Shown: positions 40,794 through 49,684 of the stretch, piece after piece | Layout of the letters: each line of letters starts with the position of its first letter | How positions within the stretch are numbered: position 1 is the stretch's first letter | Origin: a candidate division WWE3 bacterium CG_4_9_14_0_2_um_filter_35_11 | Lineage (GTDB): Bacteria > Patescibacteriota > WWE3 > 2-01-FULL-39-13 | Direction: 5' to 3' | Length of the DNA: 50,295 bases | Assembly (NCBI GenBank): GCA_002789015.1 | Contig: PFSJ01000026.1 | Span: 1 to 50,295, forward strand | Notes under the pieces: generated by a model | The model's database searches: none | What the model was told of the DNA's origin: nothing | The model's input: the letters and a program-made list of their open reading frames with translations, nothing else | Translations under genes and position numbers: made by a program

Positions 40794-42887
40794 ATGGCTG
40801 ATGTTCACGTTGCCGATCAGGCACAAAAATACCCAATTAATAAGATTAGAAATATAGGAATTATTGCACACATAGATGCAGGTAAAACTACTACCACTGA
40901 GGCAATTCTTTATATGACAGGATTAAAGCACAAGATTGGAGTTGTTCATGATGGAGATACATCAACAGACTGGATGGTACAAGAAAAAGAGCGCGGTGTA
41001 ACTATCGTCTCTGCTGCTATAACTTCATTTTGGAAAGGTTTCAGGGTTAATATTATTGATACGCCAGGACATGTCGATTTTACTGCTGAAGTAGAAAGGT
41101 CTTTGCGTGTTTTAGATGGTGCAGTTGTTGTCCTAGACGGCAAGATGGGAGTTGAAGCTCAAACCGAAACTGTTTGGAGGCAAGCTAATAAATATAAAGT
41201 TCCAAGAATTTTTGCAATAAATAAAATAAACCAAATTGGTGGAAATTTTGACAAAACATTAGCTTCTATAAAAAATAGATTAACACCAAATGCTTTCCCG
41301 ATTATTCTCCCTATTGGATTTGAGAAAGAAATTAATGGATGGGTTGATCTTGTAGAGCGAAAAGGCTATAAATATAGCGATTATTCTGATAAGGATGTTG
41401 TAGAGACTGATATTCCAGAAAGCATGAAAGATCAGGTTGAAAAGTACAGAACAGAGCTTATTGAAAAAGCTGTTGAATCAGATGAAAAATTAATGGAAAA
41501 ATATTTAGCTGGTATAGAGCTTTCTGTAGCTGAAATAAAATCTGCCATAAGAATAAGTGTTATAGATTTTGATACGCATTTTTATCCGGTCGTTGCCGGC
41601 GACTTTAGAGGTATCGCTGTAAAACTTATTTTAGACGCAGTGACGGATTATTTACCATCGCCTCTCGAAGTTGTTCCAGCTGAGGGCATAAATTTAAAGA
41701 CAAATGAAACAGTGATTTGTAAACCTGATGCGAACGAAGACTTTGCAGCACTTGCATTTAAAGTCGTAACTGATCCATATGTTGGACGTCTCGTTTATTT
41801 TAGAGTTTATTCTGGCTCAGTTGAGGCAGGTTCCTATATTTATAATTCAACAAAAGATAATAAAGAAAGAGCTGGACGTATAGTGCTGATGCATGCAAAT
41901 GATCGCGAAGAAGTAAAAGTTGTTCGTGCTGGAGAAATTGCAGCAGTAGTAGGACTAAAGGAAACCGGGACCGGAGATACGCTTTGTGATGAAGATAAAC
42001 CAATTTTGCTTGAAAGAATTACATTTCAAGAGCCAGTTATCTCGATGGCTATTGAACCAAAAACAAAATCTGATCAAGAAAAAATGGGCCTTGCATTAAA
42101 GAAACTTTCTGATGAAGATCCAACTTTTCATATTTCGAATGATCCTGATTCTGGACAAACATTAATTTCTGGAGTTGGAGAATTTCAGTTAGAAATTAAG
42201 GTTGACCTCTTAAAAAGAGATCATGGTGTAGATGTTACTGTGGGTGCTCCACAAGTTGCATTTAGGGAAACTATAAAATCTGAAGTTAAAGTTGAAGGTA
42301 AATATATACGACAATCTGGTGGACGTGGCCAATATGGTCATGTTTATTTAAGGCTTAAGCCAAGGGAAAGAGGCGAAGGCTTTATCTTTTTGAATGAGAT
42401 TGTTGGTGGTTCGATTCCTAGAGAATATATTCCAGCAATCGAAAAAGGAGTGAAAGACGCACTGTCAAAAGGTGTTCAGTGGGGTTACCCGCTTGTAGAT
42501 ATTGAGGTTGCCGTATATGATGGTTCATATCACGATGTTGACTCTTCTGAAATGGCTTTCCATATTGCCGCAAGTACAGCACTTCAAGAAGGAGCAAAGA
42601 AAGCAGGTATGAATTTGCTTGAACCAATTATGACTATTGAAGTTGTAACTCCTGACGAATTCATGGGAGACGTAATTGGTGACCTTTCCTCAAAGAGAGC
42701 AATTGTTGAAGGTACGACACAAATAAGTGGAGCGCAGGTTATAAAAGCTCAAGTTCCGCTTTCGGAAATGTTTGGGTATATAACAAATTTGCGTGGAATG
42801 TCACAAGGCCGAGCTTCATTTAGCATGGAGCCAAGCCATTATGACGTTGTTCCAGCGAATATCGCAGAGAAGCTAAAACTTGCGTAA
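40794..42887 (+). CDS. fusA: Elongation factor G with altered G4 motif
   Basis: A 697-aa EF-G, the GTPase that moves tRNA and mRNA after peptide bond formation. G1 is AHIDAGKTTTTE, G2 is RGVTIVSAAITSFW and G3 is DTPGHVDFT. The G4 motif, normally NKMDR, reads N143-K-I-N146-Q: the Asp that contacts the guanine base is Asn. Domains II to V look normal, with GVGEFQLEIKVDLL, RQSGGRGQYGHVYLRL in domain IV, and a C-terminal LRGMSQGRASFSMEPSHYD. Length and the rest of the sequence argue that it is the housekeeping EF-G. A promoter sits just upstream; tuf follows after 134 bp with its own promoter. Confidence 0.95.
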   Translation: MADVHVADQAQKYPINKIRNIGIIAHIDAGKTTTTEAILYMTGLKHKIGVVHDGDTSTDWMVQEKERGVTIVSAAITSFWKGFRVNIIDTPGHVDFTAEVERSLRVLDGAVVVLDGKMGVEAQTETVWRQANKYKVPRIFAINKINQIGGNFDKTLASIKNRLTPNAFPIILPIGFEKEINGWVDLVERKGYKYSDYSDKDVVETDIPESMKDQVEKYRTELIEKAVESDEKLMEKYLAGIELSVAEIKSAIRISVIDFDTHFYPVVAGDFRGIAVKLILDAVTDYLPSPLEVVPAEGINLKTNETVICKPDANEDFAALAFKVVTDPYVGRLVYFRVYSGSVEAGSYIYNSTKDNKERAGRIVLMHANDREEVKVVRAGEIAAVVGLKETGTGDTLCDEDKPILLERITFQEPVISMAIEPKTKSDQEKMGLALKKLSDEDPTFHISNDPDSGQTLISGVGEFQLEIKVDLLKRDHGVDVTVGAPQVAFRETIKSEVKVEGKYIRQSGGRGQYGHVYLRLKPRERGEGFIFLNEIVGGSIPREYIPAIEKGVKDALSKGVQWGYPLVDIEVAVYDGSYHDVDSSEMAFHIAASTALQEGAKKAGMNLLEPIMTIEVVTPDEFMGDVIGDLSSKRAIVEGTTQISGAQVIKAQVPLSEMFGYITNLRGMSQGRASFSMEPSHYDVVPANIAEKLKLA

Positions 42888-42906
42888 TCGGATTTTGCTA
42901 TTGGTG

Positions 42907-42935
42907 TTGAATATTTAGTGTTATATTGATAAAAT
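42907..42935 (+). promoter_or_regulatory. Promoter of tuf
   Basis: TTGAAT (42907-42912), a 17-nt spacer and TAAAAT (42930-42935). Transcription would start near 42942 and give an 80-nt leader. The leader can form a small hairpin (AAAAAC/GTTTTT near 42984-42998) flanked by GATAG and CTATC, which could be regulatory. No Shine-Dalgarno site is visible before the ATG. Confidence 0.55.
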
Positions 42936-43021
42936 TGCATACAGCGATTTTAGTAGATAGTTTATTTTCTAGGGATATGCTAAAAACTTAGTTTTTGGTC
43001 TATCCATAAAAAAACAAAAAT

Positions 43022-44194
43022 ATGGTATTTGACAGAAGTAAACCACATGTCAACATTGGAACCATTGGTCATGTTGATCATGGAAAGACAACCCTGACGG
43101 CCGCAATAACAAAGATGCTGGCAGGTAAAGGACTGGCTGATTTTAAGGCATTCGAAAATATCGATAATGCTCCAGAGGAAAGAGCTCGTGGAATTACTAT
43201 TAATGTATCCCACGTCGAGTATAGTACTGAAAAAAGACACTACGCTCATATTGATGCTCCAGGTCATGCTGACTACATCAAGAATATGATTACAGGTGCG
43301 GCTCAAATGGATGGAGCTATATTGGTTGTATCTGCAGCAGATGGACCAATGCCTCAAACCAGAGAGCATATCTTACTAGCAAGGCAGGTCGGAGTTCCAA
43401 AATTAGTAGTTTTTTTAAATAAAGCAGACGTTGTAGAAGACGAGAGCTTAGTAGAGCTTGTAAAAGAAGAGCTCAAAGAATTATTGGTTAAGTATGAATA
43501 CGAAGCAGACACTCCAATGATAGTTGGGTCAGCATTAAAAGCTTTAGAAGGTGATGAAAAATACCTAAAATCAATTGAGGAATTAATGGATGCAGTAGAT
43601 TCATGGATTCCAACTCCTGTAAGAGATTTGGAAAAACCATTCTTATTACCAGTCGAAGACGTATTTTCTATCAAAGGTAGAGGAACAGTTGCAACTGGTC
43701 GTATAGAGAGAGGTAAAATTAGTGTTAATGATGAGGTTGAAATTGTTGGAATTAAAGCGACAAGAAAGAGCGTTGTTACTGGGGTTGAAATGTTCAATAA
43801 ATCGTTGGACCAAGGTTTGGCCGGAGATAATGTTGGTATCTTGTTAAGAGGTGTAGAGCGTGATGATATAGAAAGAGGTCAAGTTATTGCTATTCCTGGA
43901 AGTATTACTCCTCATACTAAGTTTGAGGCAAAGATATACGTTCTTACAAAAGAGGAAGGTGGAAGACACACGCCATTTTTCCCAGGATATAGACCTCAAT
44001 TCTATATTAGAACAACAGACGTTACTGGTGACGTTACTCTTCCAGAGGGAGCCGAAATGGTTATGCCTGGAGATAATGTAGAGATTACTGTGGAGTTAAT
44101 AACTCCGGTTGCAGTTGAAGAAGGTCTAAGGTTTGCAATTAGAGAGGGAAGCAAGACTGTCGGAGCAGGCGTTGTATCAAAGATAATAAAGTAA
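43022..44194 (+). CDS. tuf: Elongation factor Tu
   Basis: A 390-aa EF-Tu, which delivers aminoacyl-tRNA to the ribosome. G1 is [11 protein letters not shown]2 lies in [15 protein letters not shown]3 is DAPGHADY, G4 is NKADVV with the normal Asp, and G5 is GSALKAL. Domains II and III are complete and end VSKIIK. The intact G4 here contrasts with the altered one in the neighbouring fusA, so the change in fusA is not a general feature of this organism's GTPases. Confidence 0.97.
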   Translation: MVFDRSKPHVNIGTIGHVDHGKTTLTAAITKMLAGKGLADFKAFENIDNAPEERARGITINVSHVEYSTEKRHYAHIDAPGHADYIKNMITGAAQMDGAILVVSAADGPMPQTREHILLARQVGVPKLVVFLNKADVVEDESLVELVKEELKELLVKYEYEADTPMIVGSALKALEGDEKYLKSIEELMDAVDSWIPTPVRDLEKPFLLPVEDVFSIKGRGTVATGRIERGKISVNDEVEIVGIKATRKSVVTGVEMFNKSLDQGLAGDNVGILLRGVERDDIERGQVIAIPGSITPHTKFEAKIYVLTKEEGGRHTPFFPGYRPQFYIRTTDVTGDVTLPEGAEMVMPGDNVEITVELITPVAVEEGLRFAIREGSKTVGAGVVSKIIK

Positions 44195-44202
44195 GATAAA
44201 TC

Positions 44203-44239
44203 GGCGGGGAATTTCATGAACTTCATGAAATTCCCCGCC
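44203..44239 (+). terminator. Long palindrome between tuf and rpsJ
   Basis: 18-bp arms (44203-44220 and 44222-44239; GGCGGGGAATTTCATGAA and its complement) around a single central base, so the folded form would have a slightly shorter stem. It follows the tuf stop by 8 nt. There is no strong T run after it, so it may act as a partial terminator, an RNA end-stabiliser or a processing site ahead of the S10 operon. Confidence 0.6.
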
Positions 44240-44255
44240 TTACAGTTTGCACATT

Positions 44256-44591
44256 ATGGCTAAAGAAAATAACAACAAAAAGGACAATAATAATAAATTG
44301 AGGGTTAAGCTTAAATCTTATGATGTAGGCACTATTGACCAAAGTACTCAGAGGATTGTTGATGTGGCAATAAGAACTGGTGCAAAAATCTCTGGTCCGG
44401 TTCCGTTACCAACGAGAGTAGAGATATTTAGCTACCAAAGAGCCGCGAATAATGATAAAAGATCATTTGAGCAATTTGAAAGAAGAACTCACAATAGAAT
44501 CATCGATATTTTAGATCCTACCGCGAATACAATTGCAGAGTTGTCTAATCTTAAGTTGCCTACTGGAGTTGGAATAACAATTAAAAGTTAA
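44256..44591 (+). CDS. rpsJ: 30S ribosomal protein S10
   Basis: A 111-aa S10, first gene of the S10-spc cluster. It starts at ATG 44256 with an Asn/Lys-rich lead of about 14 residues not seen in model S10. The core then follows: RVKLKSYDVGTIDQSTQRIV, GPVPLPTR and FERRTHNRIIDI. Beyond ribosome assembly, S10 also serves in antitermination (NusE). An upstream TTG in frame is less likely. Confidence 0.95.
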   Translation: MAKENNNKKDNNNKLRVKLKSYDVGTIDQSTQRIVDVAIRTGAKISGPVPLPTRVEIFSYQRAANNDKRSFEQFERRTHNRIIDILDPTANTIAELSNLKLPTGVGITIKS

Positions 44592-44622
44592 GGCACTATC
44601 TCAATGAGATTTGCATCAATGT

Positions 44623-45108
44623 ATGAAACAAATGAAGCTTACAAGCAACAATTACAAAAGAATAAATTTATTAAAAGTTGGGATGTCTCAGCAATTTTCA
44701 GATGATTCAAGGGTTGTTCCATACACTGGTTTAAAACTTATTAACCAAGAAGATAAGATTTTGTTTGATTCCTGTGAAGTTAATACAAAGTTAAATGTGA
44801 CTGGCGTAACAAAAGGACGTGGATTTTCTGGTGTTATGAAAAGATGGAATTTCCATGGAGGTCCTAAAACACATGGTCAATCCGATCGCAGCCGTGCACC
44901 TGGATCTATTGGAACTCAGGGCCAAGGGAGAGTTATTCCTGGTAAAAAAATGCCTGGAAGATATGGAAATGATAAACATTCTATTGTTACTAAGTATTTG
45001 GGATATGATGAATCGTTAGGATTGATTAAAATAAAAGGTTGTGTTCCGGGAAGCAGAAATTCAAAGGTTACTGTTTATCTTCCTTTAGATTTATTGAAAA
45101 AAGGTTAA
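44623..45108 (+). CDS. rplC: 50S ribosomal protein L3, shortened
   Basis: A protein of about 161 aa, clearly L3 by NLLKVGMSQQF at the start, the VTGVTKGRGFSGVMKRWNFHGGP loop that reaches the peptidyl transferase centre, and the KKMPGRYGNDKHSIVTKYL...VPGSRN end. Bacterial L3 is usually about 205-215 aa. The missing part is the segment between the GMTQ strand and the VDVTG loop: only about 30 residues (from VVPYTGLKL to NVTG) stand where some 80 are normal. The start could be ATG 44623 or ATG 44632. It lies 2 nt before rplD. Confidence 0.9.
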   Translation: MKQMKLTSNNYKRINLLKVGMSQQFSDDSRVVPYTGLKLINQEDKILFDSCEVNTKLNVTGVTKGRGFSGVMKRWNFHGGPKTHGQSDRSRAPGSIGTQGQGRVIPGKKMPGRYGNDKHSIVTKYLGYDESLGLIKIKGCVPGSRNSKVTVYLPLDLLKKG

Positions 45109-45109
45109 A

Positions 45110-45724
45110 ATGAAAATTAAATTATTCGATTACAACGGAAAAGAAACTGGAGATGTAAATATTACAAGCATTGATGGAGTTGAGAAAGTTAATGTTGATT
45201 TGATATCTCAATACATTAGATCTTTTTTGTTGAGCCAAAGACATGGAACTGTAAAAGTTAAAGGTAAGGGTGAAGTAAGGGGTGGTGGTAAAAAACCTTG
45301 GAGACAAAAAGGAACAGGACGTGCAAGATCTGGTTCAAACAGGTCTCCTCTTTGGGTCGGCGGTGGAGTTTCACACGGTCCAAGTCCTAGGAACTGGGCA
45401 TCTGATTTATCTAAGAAAATGAAGAAGGTTGCTTTTATTCATTGTGTATTTGCAAAAGTTCAAGAAGGAAGTGTTAGAGCTTTTTCATACAATGACGAGG
45501 AATTTTCAACAAAAAACGCAATGGTTTTTTTAAAAAATCTTGGAAATGACTCCCAAATTCTAATTGTTCATAATAGTGACGATAAATTATTTAGATCTTT
45601 TAGGAATTTGGCATTAGTTGATATCAAAAGTGTTGAAAATTTGAATGTTTTTGACGTGTTTAAAGCTAAGAATGTTATGTTTGAGGAAAAATCAATTGAG
45701 GCTTTAAATAGGAGGTTATCATGA
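45110..45724 (+). CDS. rplD: 50S ribosomal protein L4
   Basis: A 204-aa L4. The exit-tunnel loop is intact (GGGKKPWRQKGTGRARSGSNRSPLW, with VSHGPSPR after it), as in macrolide-relevant L4. The C-terminal half is the globular Rossmann-like part. It overlaps rplW by 4 bases, and an AGGAGG at 45710-45715 inside its last codons serves rplW. Confidence 0.96.
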   Translation: MKIKLFDYNGKETGDVNITSIDGVEKVNVDLISQYIRSFLLSQRHGTVKVKGKGEVRGGGKKPWRQKGTGRARSGSNRSPLWVGGGVSHGPSPRNWASDLSKKMKKVAFIHCVFAKVQEGSVRAFSYNDEEFSTKNAMVFLKNLGNDSQILIVHNSDDKLFRSFRNLALVDIKSVENLNVFDVFKAKNVMFEEKSIEALNRRLS

Positions 45725-46023
45725 ATTATTCAGAAATCCTAAAATCAGTAATCATCACAGAAAAAGGTGCAACAAACGTGAAGAAAGGTAATAAATATAC
45801 TTTTCTAATTACCGACTCTGCGACAAAAGGTCAAGTTAAAGAGGCAGTTGAAACTTTATATAAAGTTAAGGTGATTTCCGTAAATACTCTTAAAAATAAA
45901 GGTAAAATTAAACGTAGTATGGTAAAAAATAGAGTTGAATTCAAGACATCCTATGTAAAAAAGGCGATTGTTCAGCTGGATCCAAAAAATACATTGAAAT
46001 TTTATGACGGAGGTAAAGAATGA
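45721..46023 (+). CDS. rplW: 50S ribosomal protein L23
   Basis: A 100-aa L23, which sits at the tunnel exit and docks trigger factor and SRP. Motifs are SVIITEKGATNVKKGNKYTF, TKGQVKEAVETLYKVKV and VNTLKNKGKIKR. A full Shine-Dalgarno AGGAGG lies 5 nt before the ATG, in contrast to the leaderless first genes of operons in this window. Confidence 0.95.
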   Translation: MNYSEILKSVIITEKGATNVKKGNKYTFLITDSATKGQVKEAVETLYKVKVISVNTLKNKGKIKRSMVKNRVEFKTSYVKKAIVQLDPKNTLKFYDGGKE

Positions 46024-46847
46024 TTAAGAAAATGAAACCAACAAGCCCAGGAAGAAGAGCTCAATCGTACTTAAAAAATGGAAATGGGTCAACGAAGTCT
46101 ACAAAAGCTGTAAGAAAGAACCTGACTTCTGCCTTAAAAGGGCCAGTCGCAAGGTCCGCAGGTAGGATATCGATTCAATGCAGATGGAGGGGTGCAAAAA
46201 GCAGATATAGATTAATTGATTTCAAAAGAAGTAAATATGAAGTTGAAGGAACCGTTGAATCTTTTGAGTATGATCCAAACAGGTCATGTGATATAGCATT
46301 GATTTTGTATGTTGATGGAGATAGACGATATATTTTGGCTCCTAATGGTTTGAAAATTGGAGATAATGTCAAATCAGGAGAAAGTGTTGATATTGTAACC
46401 GGGAATGCATTGCCATTAAAGCAAATTCCAGTTGGGGTGCCTGTCCATAATCTTGAAATGTATCCAAAAGCTGGTGGTAAATTTATTAGAGGAGCTGGAA
46501 CCGCTGCTTACGTAACAGCCAAGGAAGGTAAATATGTTGATATAAAATTGCCAAGTGGGGAAATAAAGAAGTTTTTGGGGGATTGTTATGGTACTATAGG
46601 GCAAATCGGAAACGAAGAGCACAAGCTCGTTTCGCTTGGAAAAGCGGGAAGAGCATATCATATGGGGAAGAGACCGAAAAATAGAGGTAAGGCAAGGTCT
46701 GATGGGCATCCACACGGTGGTTCATACAGTAGAAGAGTTGGAAGGCAGCCTGTCGACCAGTGGGGGAACCTCGCAAAAGGTGGAAAAACACGAAAACGAA
46801 AACATACTAATAAGTTTATAGTCAAGTCTAGGAGGTTGCGAAAGTAA
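46020..46847 (+). CDS. rplB: 50S ribosomal protein L2
   Basis: A 275-aa L2 needed for subunit joining and the peptidyl transferase centre. It opens [13 protein letters not shown], has [13 protein letters not shown] and VVG-like core strands, and keeps the [28 protein letters not shown] segment with the conserved His. ATG 46020 overlaps the rplW stop and is preceded by GGAGG. Confidence 0.96.
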   Translation: MIKKMKPTSPGRRAQSYLKNGNGSTKSTKAVRKNLTSALKGPVARSAGRISIQCRWRGAKSRYRLIDFKRSKYEVEGTVESFEYDPNRSCDIALILYVDGDRRYILAPNGLKIGDNVKSGESVDIVTGNALPLKQIPVGVPVHNLEMYPKAGGKFIRGAGTAAYVTAKEGKYVDIKLPSGEIKKFLGDCYGTIGQIGNEEHKLVSLGKAGRAYHMGKRPKNRGKARSDGHPHGGSYSRRVGRQPVDQWGNLAKGGKTRKRKHTNKFIVKSRRLRK

Positions 46848-46851
46848 TATC

Positions 46852-47121
46852 ATGTCTAGATCATCTAAAAAAGGTCCATTTGTTGACGAAAAACTAATGA
46901 AGAAGGTTATAAAAGCGAAGGAAGATCGTAGCATAAGGTCGATTAAAACTTGGGCGAGATCTTCAAGCATTACGCCAGAGATGGTTGGCATGACTTTTGA
47001 TGTTCATAATGGAAAAAAACATTTGCCGGTATTTGTTTCTGAATCTATGGTGGGCCATAAGCTTGGTGAATTCGCATTAACTAGAACGTTTAGAGCTCAC
47101 GCAAAGAAAAAGGGTGTTTAA
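46852..47121 (+). CDS. rpsS: 30S ribosomal protein S19
   Basis: An 89-aa S19 of the small-subunit head. [34 protein letters not shown], and the [19 protein letters not shown] end are standard. It follows rplB by 4 nt, in the usual S10-operon order. Confidence 0.96.
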   Translation: MSRSSKKGPFVDEKLMKKVIKAKEDRSIRSIKTWARSSSITPEMVGMTFDVHNGKKHLPVFVSESMVGHKLGEFALTRTFRAHAKKKGV

Positions 47122-47149
47122 TTTTGCTAAATAAAATATTTAATAAATT

Positions 47150-47503
47150 ATGGAAGAAAAAAAGATAATTAAAAGTAAACATGCAGGCATAGACCTTTCT
47201 TCTACGAAGATAATGCCAATTGCTAGATATATCAGAGGAAAGACTGTTTCTGACGCTTTAGCTTTTTTGCACTTTAATGAGAAAAAGGCTTCTGGTATCA
47301 TTTACCACATTGTTAAATCTGCAATTGCTAACGGAGTTTCGAACCTGAAAATAGATAGTCAGGATTTATATGTAAAAGATGTTGTTGTTGGTCCTGGGAA
47401 ATCGCGAAAATGGAGAAGATACAGGGGTAAAGGAAGCATGAATCCTATACTTAGGAGAACTAGCAATGTAACTGTTGTACTTGATGTTAAGGAGAATAAA
47501 TAA
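47150..47503 (+). CDS. rplV: 50S ribosomal protein L22
   Basis: A 117-aa L22 lining the exit tunnel. SSTKIMPIARYIRGKTVSDAL, HIVKSAIANGVSN and VGPGKSRKWRRYRGKGS are clear, with the hairpin tip GSMNPILRRTSNV. A Lys-rich lead of about 10 residues precedes the core. rpsC starts directly after its stop. Confidence 0.95.
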   Translation: MEEKKIIKSKHAGIDLSSTKIMPIARYIRGKTVSDALAFLHFNEKKASGIIYHIVKSAIANGVSNLKIDSQDLYVKDVVVGPGKSRKWRRYRGKGSMNPILRRTSNVTVVLDVKENK

Positions 47504-48145
47504 ATGAGTCGAAAGATAAATCCTACAGGTTTAAGAGTTGGCGTAACAAAAGGTTGGAAGTCAATTTGGTTTGCTGAAGGCTCTAGATATGCAGATGGAG
47601 TTATTGAAGATTATAAGATAAGGTCATATTTAGGAAAAGCCTTAAGATCAGCTGGACTTTCTGCAATTATTATTGAAAGATCCTTGAAGGCCGTAAAGCT
47701 TTTGATAAAAGTTTCTAAACCGGGGGTTGTTATCGGAAGAAAAGGTTCGGGATTGGCTTTAATCAGGGAAGGAATCAAGAAAATTACTAGTTCAGATATT
47801 GATTTGCAGGTAGAAGAGGTTTTGAAGCCAGAAGCAGATGCAAAGATAGTAGCTGAATTTATCGCAATGCAACTTGAAAGACGTGTTCATGCAAGAAGAG
47901 CCATAAATGCCGCAGCTGATAAGACCGTAGATGCTGGCGTAAAGGGAGTCAAGATTCAAATTAGAGGTACTGTTCATGGGCCAAATTCAATTGCTACAGA
48001 AGAAGTTGTTAGTAGAGGTTCGGTTCCTACACAGACATTAAGAGCTGATATTGATTTTGCACGTGCTATTTCGTATACAAGAGGTGGTACTATCGGAATA
48101 AAAGTTTGGATATATAAGGGTGAAGTTAATGAAAAAGTTATATAA
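47504..48145 (+). CDS. rpsC: 30S ribosomal protein S3
   Basis: A 213-aa S3 with NPTGLRVGVTKGWKSIWFA at the start, the KH domain loop VSKPGVVIGRKGSGLALIREGI, and a C-terminal domain ending GTIGIKVWIYKGEV. It forms part of the mRNA entry tunnel. AAGGAG lies 10-15 nt upstream of the ATG inside rplV. Confidence 0.96.
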   Translation: MSRKINPTGLRVGVTKGWKSIWFAEGSRYADGVIEDYKIRSYLGKALRSAGLSAIIIERSLKAVKLLIKVSKPGVVIGRKGSGLALIREGIKKITSSDIDLQVEEVLKPEADAKIVAEFIAMQLERRVHARRAINAAADKTVDAGVKGVKIQIRGTVHGPNSIATEEVVSRGSVPTQTLRADIDFARAISYTRGGTIGIKVWIYKGEVNEKVI

Positions 48146-48151
48146 ACGATT

Positions 48152-48559
48152 ATGTTGATACCTAAAAGAACAAAATTTAGAAAAGATATGAGAGGTAAAA
48201 ACAGAGGTTTAAGCCAAAGGGGAAATTCCTTGAATTTTGGTGAATTTGGGCTAAAGGCTATTGACCGAGGGTTTTTGACTAGTAGACAAATCGAATCTGC
48301 AAGAAAAGCAATTGCAGGCGCAACAAAACGTGGAGGGAAAGTTTGGATAAGAATATTTCCTGCAAAACCAATCACGATGAAACCATTAGCAGTCAGAATG
48401 GGAAAAGGAAAGGGCGCCGTTGATCATTATGTTGCTGTTATTAAGCCTGGGAAAATTTTATTTGAGATGTCTGGGTTAGAGTCTATAGTTGCGAAGGAAG
48501 CGTTTAGGCTTGCAGCAGAAAAACTTCCAATGAAAACTAAATTTATTAGTAACGAATAA
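48152..48559 (+). CDS. rplP: 50S ribosomal protein L16
   Basis: A 135-aa L16, close to the A-site tRNA elbow. [44 protein letters not shown], the conserved [30 protein letters not shown], and a final [12 protein letters not shown] identify it. The order after rpsC is standard. Confidence 0.96.
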   Translation: MLIPKRTKFRKDMRGKNRGLSQRGNSLNFGEFGLKAIDRGFLTSRQIESARKAIAGATKRGGKVWIRIFPAKPITMKPLAVRMGKGKGAVDHYVAVIKPGKILFEMSGLESIVAKEAFRLAAEKLPMKTKFISNE

Positions 48560-48564
48560 ATATT

Positions 48565-48762
48565 ATGGAAAAAATTGATACTCTTAGAAAACTGGATATA
48601 GAAAAGCTTAAGACAACGTTATCAGAAGCTAGAGAAAAACATATGGATAAAAGATTAAACAAGGGATTTGCAAAAGTTAAAGATACAACATTATTTGCGA
48701 AATCAAAAAAGTATATTGCAAGAATTCAGACGTTAATACAGGAAAAGGAGATATTAAAATGA
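48565..48762 (+). CDS. rpmC: 50S ribosomal protein L29
   Basis: A 65-aa two-helix L29 near the tunnel exit. The sequence is more divergent than its neighbours (DIEKLKTTLSEAREKHMDKRLNKG, then KKYIARIQTLIQEKE), but length, helix pattern and position between rplP and rpsQ decide it. It overlaps rpsQ by 4 bases. Confidence 0.9.
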   Translation: MEKIDTLRKLDIEKLKTTLSEAREKHMDKRLNKGFAKVKDTTLFAKSKKYIARIQTLIQEKEILK

Positions 48763-49007
48763 GCGGAAAAATCTTAAAAGGAAATGTAGTTTTATCAAAA
48801 ATGTTAAAAACTTTACGAGTTAAAGTTGGTTTTTCGAAAAAACATGCAAGATACAACAAAAGATTTGTGTTTCATAATACTTTTAAAGTTCATTGTGAAG
48901 ATGTTTCTAAATATAAAGAAGGCGATTTAGTACAGATTATAGAATGTGCCCCAATTAGTAAATCGAAAAGTTGGAAATTGTTAGATGATGTGAAGGAGAC
49001 GAAATGA
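48759..49007 (+). CDS. rpsQ: 30S ribosomal protein S17
   Basis: An 82-aa OB-fold S17: [22 protein letters not shown], then [22 protein letters not shown] and [22 protein letters not shown] strong AAGGAG at 48745-48750 precedes the ATG. The stop overlaps the rplN start. Confidence 0.94.
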   Translation: MSGKILKGNVVLSKMLKTLRVKVGFSKKHARYNKRFVFHNTFKVHCEDVSKYKEGDLVQIIECAPISKSKSWKLLDDVKETK

Positions 49008-49375
49008 TTCAAGTTGGAACTTTATTAAATAGTGCAGATAATTCAGGTGCAAAGACTTTAAATGTTGTTGGTATTCCAGGATCTTCTGTAAGAAGGTTCG
49101 CCCAAATTGGTGATGTTGTCACTTGTTCAGTTAGAGGAACCACCGGAGTTGGTACAAATATAAAAGATCACGAAGTCGTTAGCGTTGTTATCGTGAGAAC
49201 TAGAAAAGAAATCCGAAGATTAGATGGCAGTTATATTCGATTTGATGATAATTCTGGAGTCATTGTTGATAAAGCTAAAGCCCCGCATGGAACGAGAATT
49301 TTTGGTCCAGTAGCTCGTGAACTTAGAGATTTAGGTTTTAGTAAAATAGTTTCTTTGGCACCAGAAGTCTGGTAA
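49004..49375 (+). CDS. rplN: 50S ribosomal protein L14
   Basis: A 123-aa L14 of full normal length. [45 protein letters not shown], and [27 protein letters not shown] are nearly consensus. AAGGAGA at 48993-48999 is its ribosome binding site. Confidence 0.97.
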   Translation: MIQVGTLLNSADNSGAKTLNVVGIPGSSVRRFAQIGDVVTCSVRGTTGVGTNIKDHEVVSVVIVRTRKEIRRLDGSYIRFDDNSGVIVDKAKAPHGTRIFGPVARELRDLGFSKIVSLAPEVW

Positions 49376-49380
49376 ACGAT

Positions 49381-49683
49381 ATGAAAATTCATAAAGGCGA
49401 TAAAGTAAAAATAATTTCGGGAAAACAAAAAGGTACGGAATCTGTAGTCGAGAAAGTGTACAAAGAGAATAATAAAATATTGGTTGAAAATGTTAATATT
49501 GTAACCAAGCACGCAAAGCCAACTGCAAACACTGCAGGTGGCTTACTTAAAGTAAACAGACCAATTAATGTATCAAACGCAATGGTTGTTTGTCCAAAAT
49601 GTTCAAAGTCGGTTCGTATTGGTTATAAATTTGTCGACGGGAAAAAATTTCGAGTATGTAAGAAGTGCAATGAGGTAATTTAA
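49381..49683 (+). CDS. rplX: 50S ribosomal protein L24
   Basis: A 100-aa L24. The KOW motif is at the start (HKGDKVKIISGKQKGTESVVEKV), followed by VENVNIVTKHAKP. The C-terminal zinc-ribbon-like end has two CxxC pairs (CPKCSKSVRIGYKF and VCKKCNEVI); both pairs are kept, so metal binding is likely. Confidence 0.95.
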   Translation: MKIHKGDKVKIISGKQKGTESVVEKVYKENNKILVENVNIVTKHAKPTANTAGGLLKVNRPINVSNAMVVCPKCSKSVRIGYKFVDGKKFRVCKKCNEVI

Positions 49684-49684
49684 A

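Noticed and set aside
44604-44705. A 33-codon frame starting just after rpsJ and overlapping the start of rplC, a possible leader peptide.
   Set aside because: It is a shadow of the L3 frame over most of its length, has no Shine-Dalgarno site and no attenuator hairpin after it.
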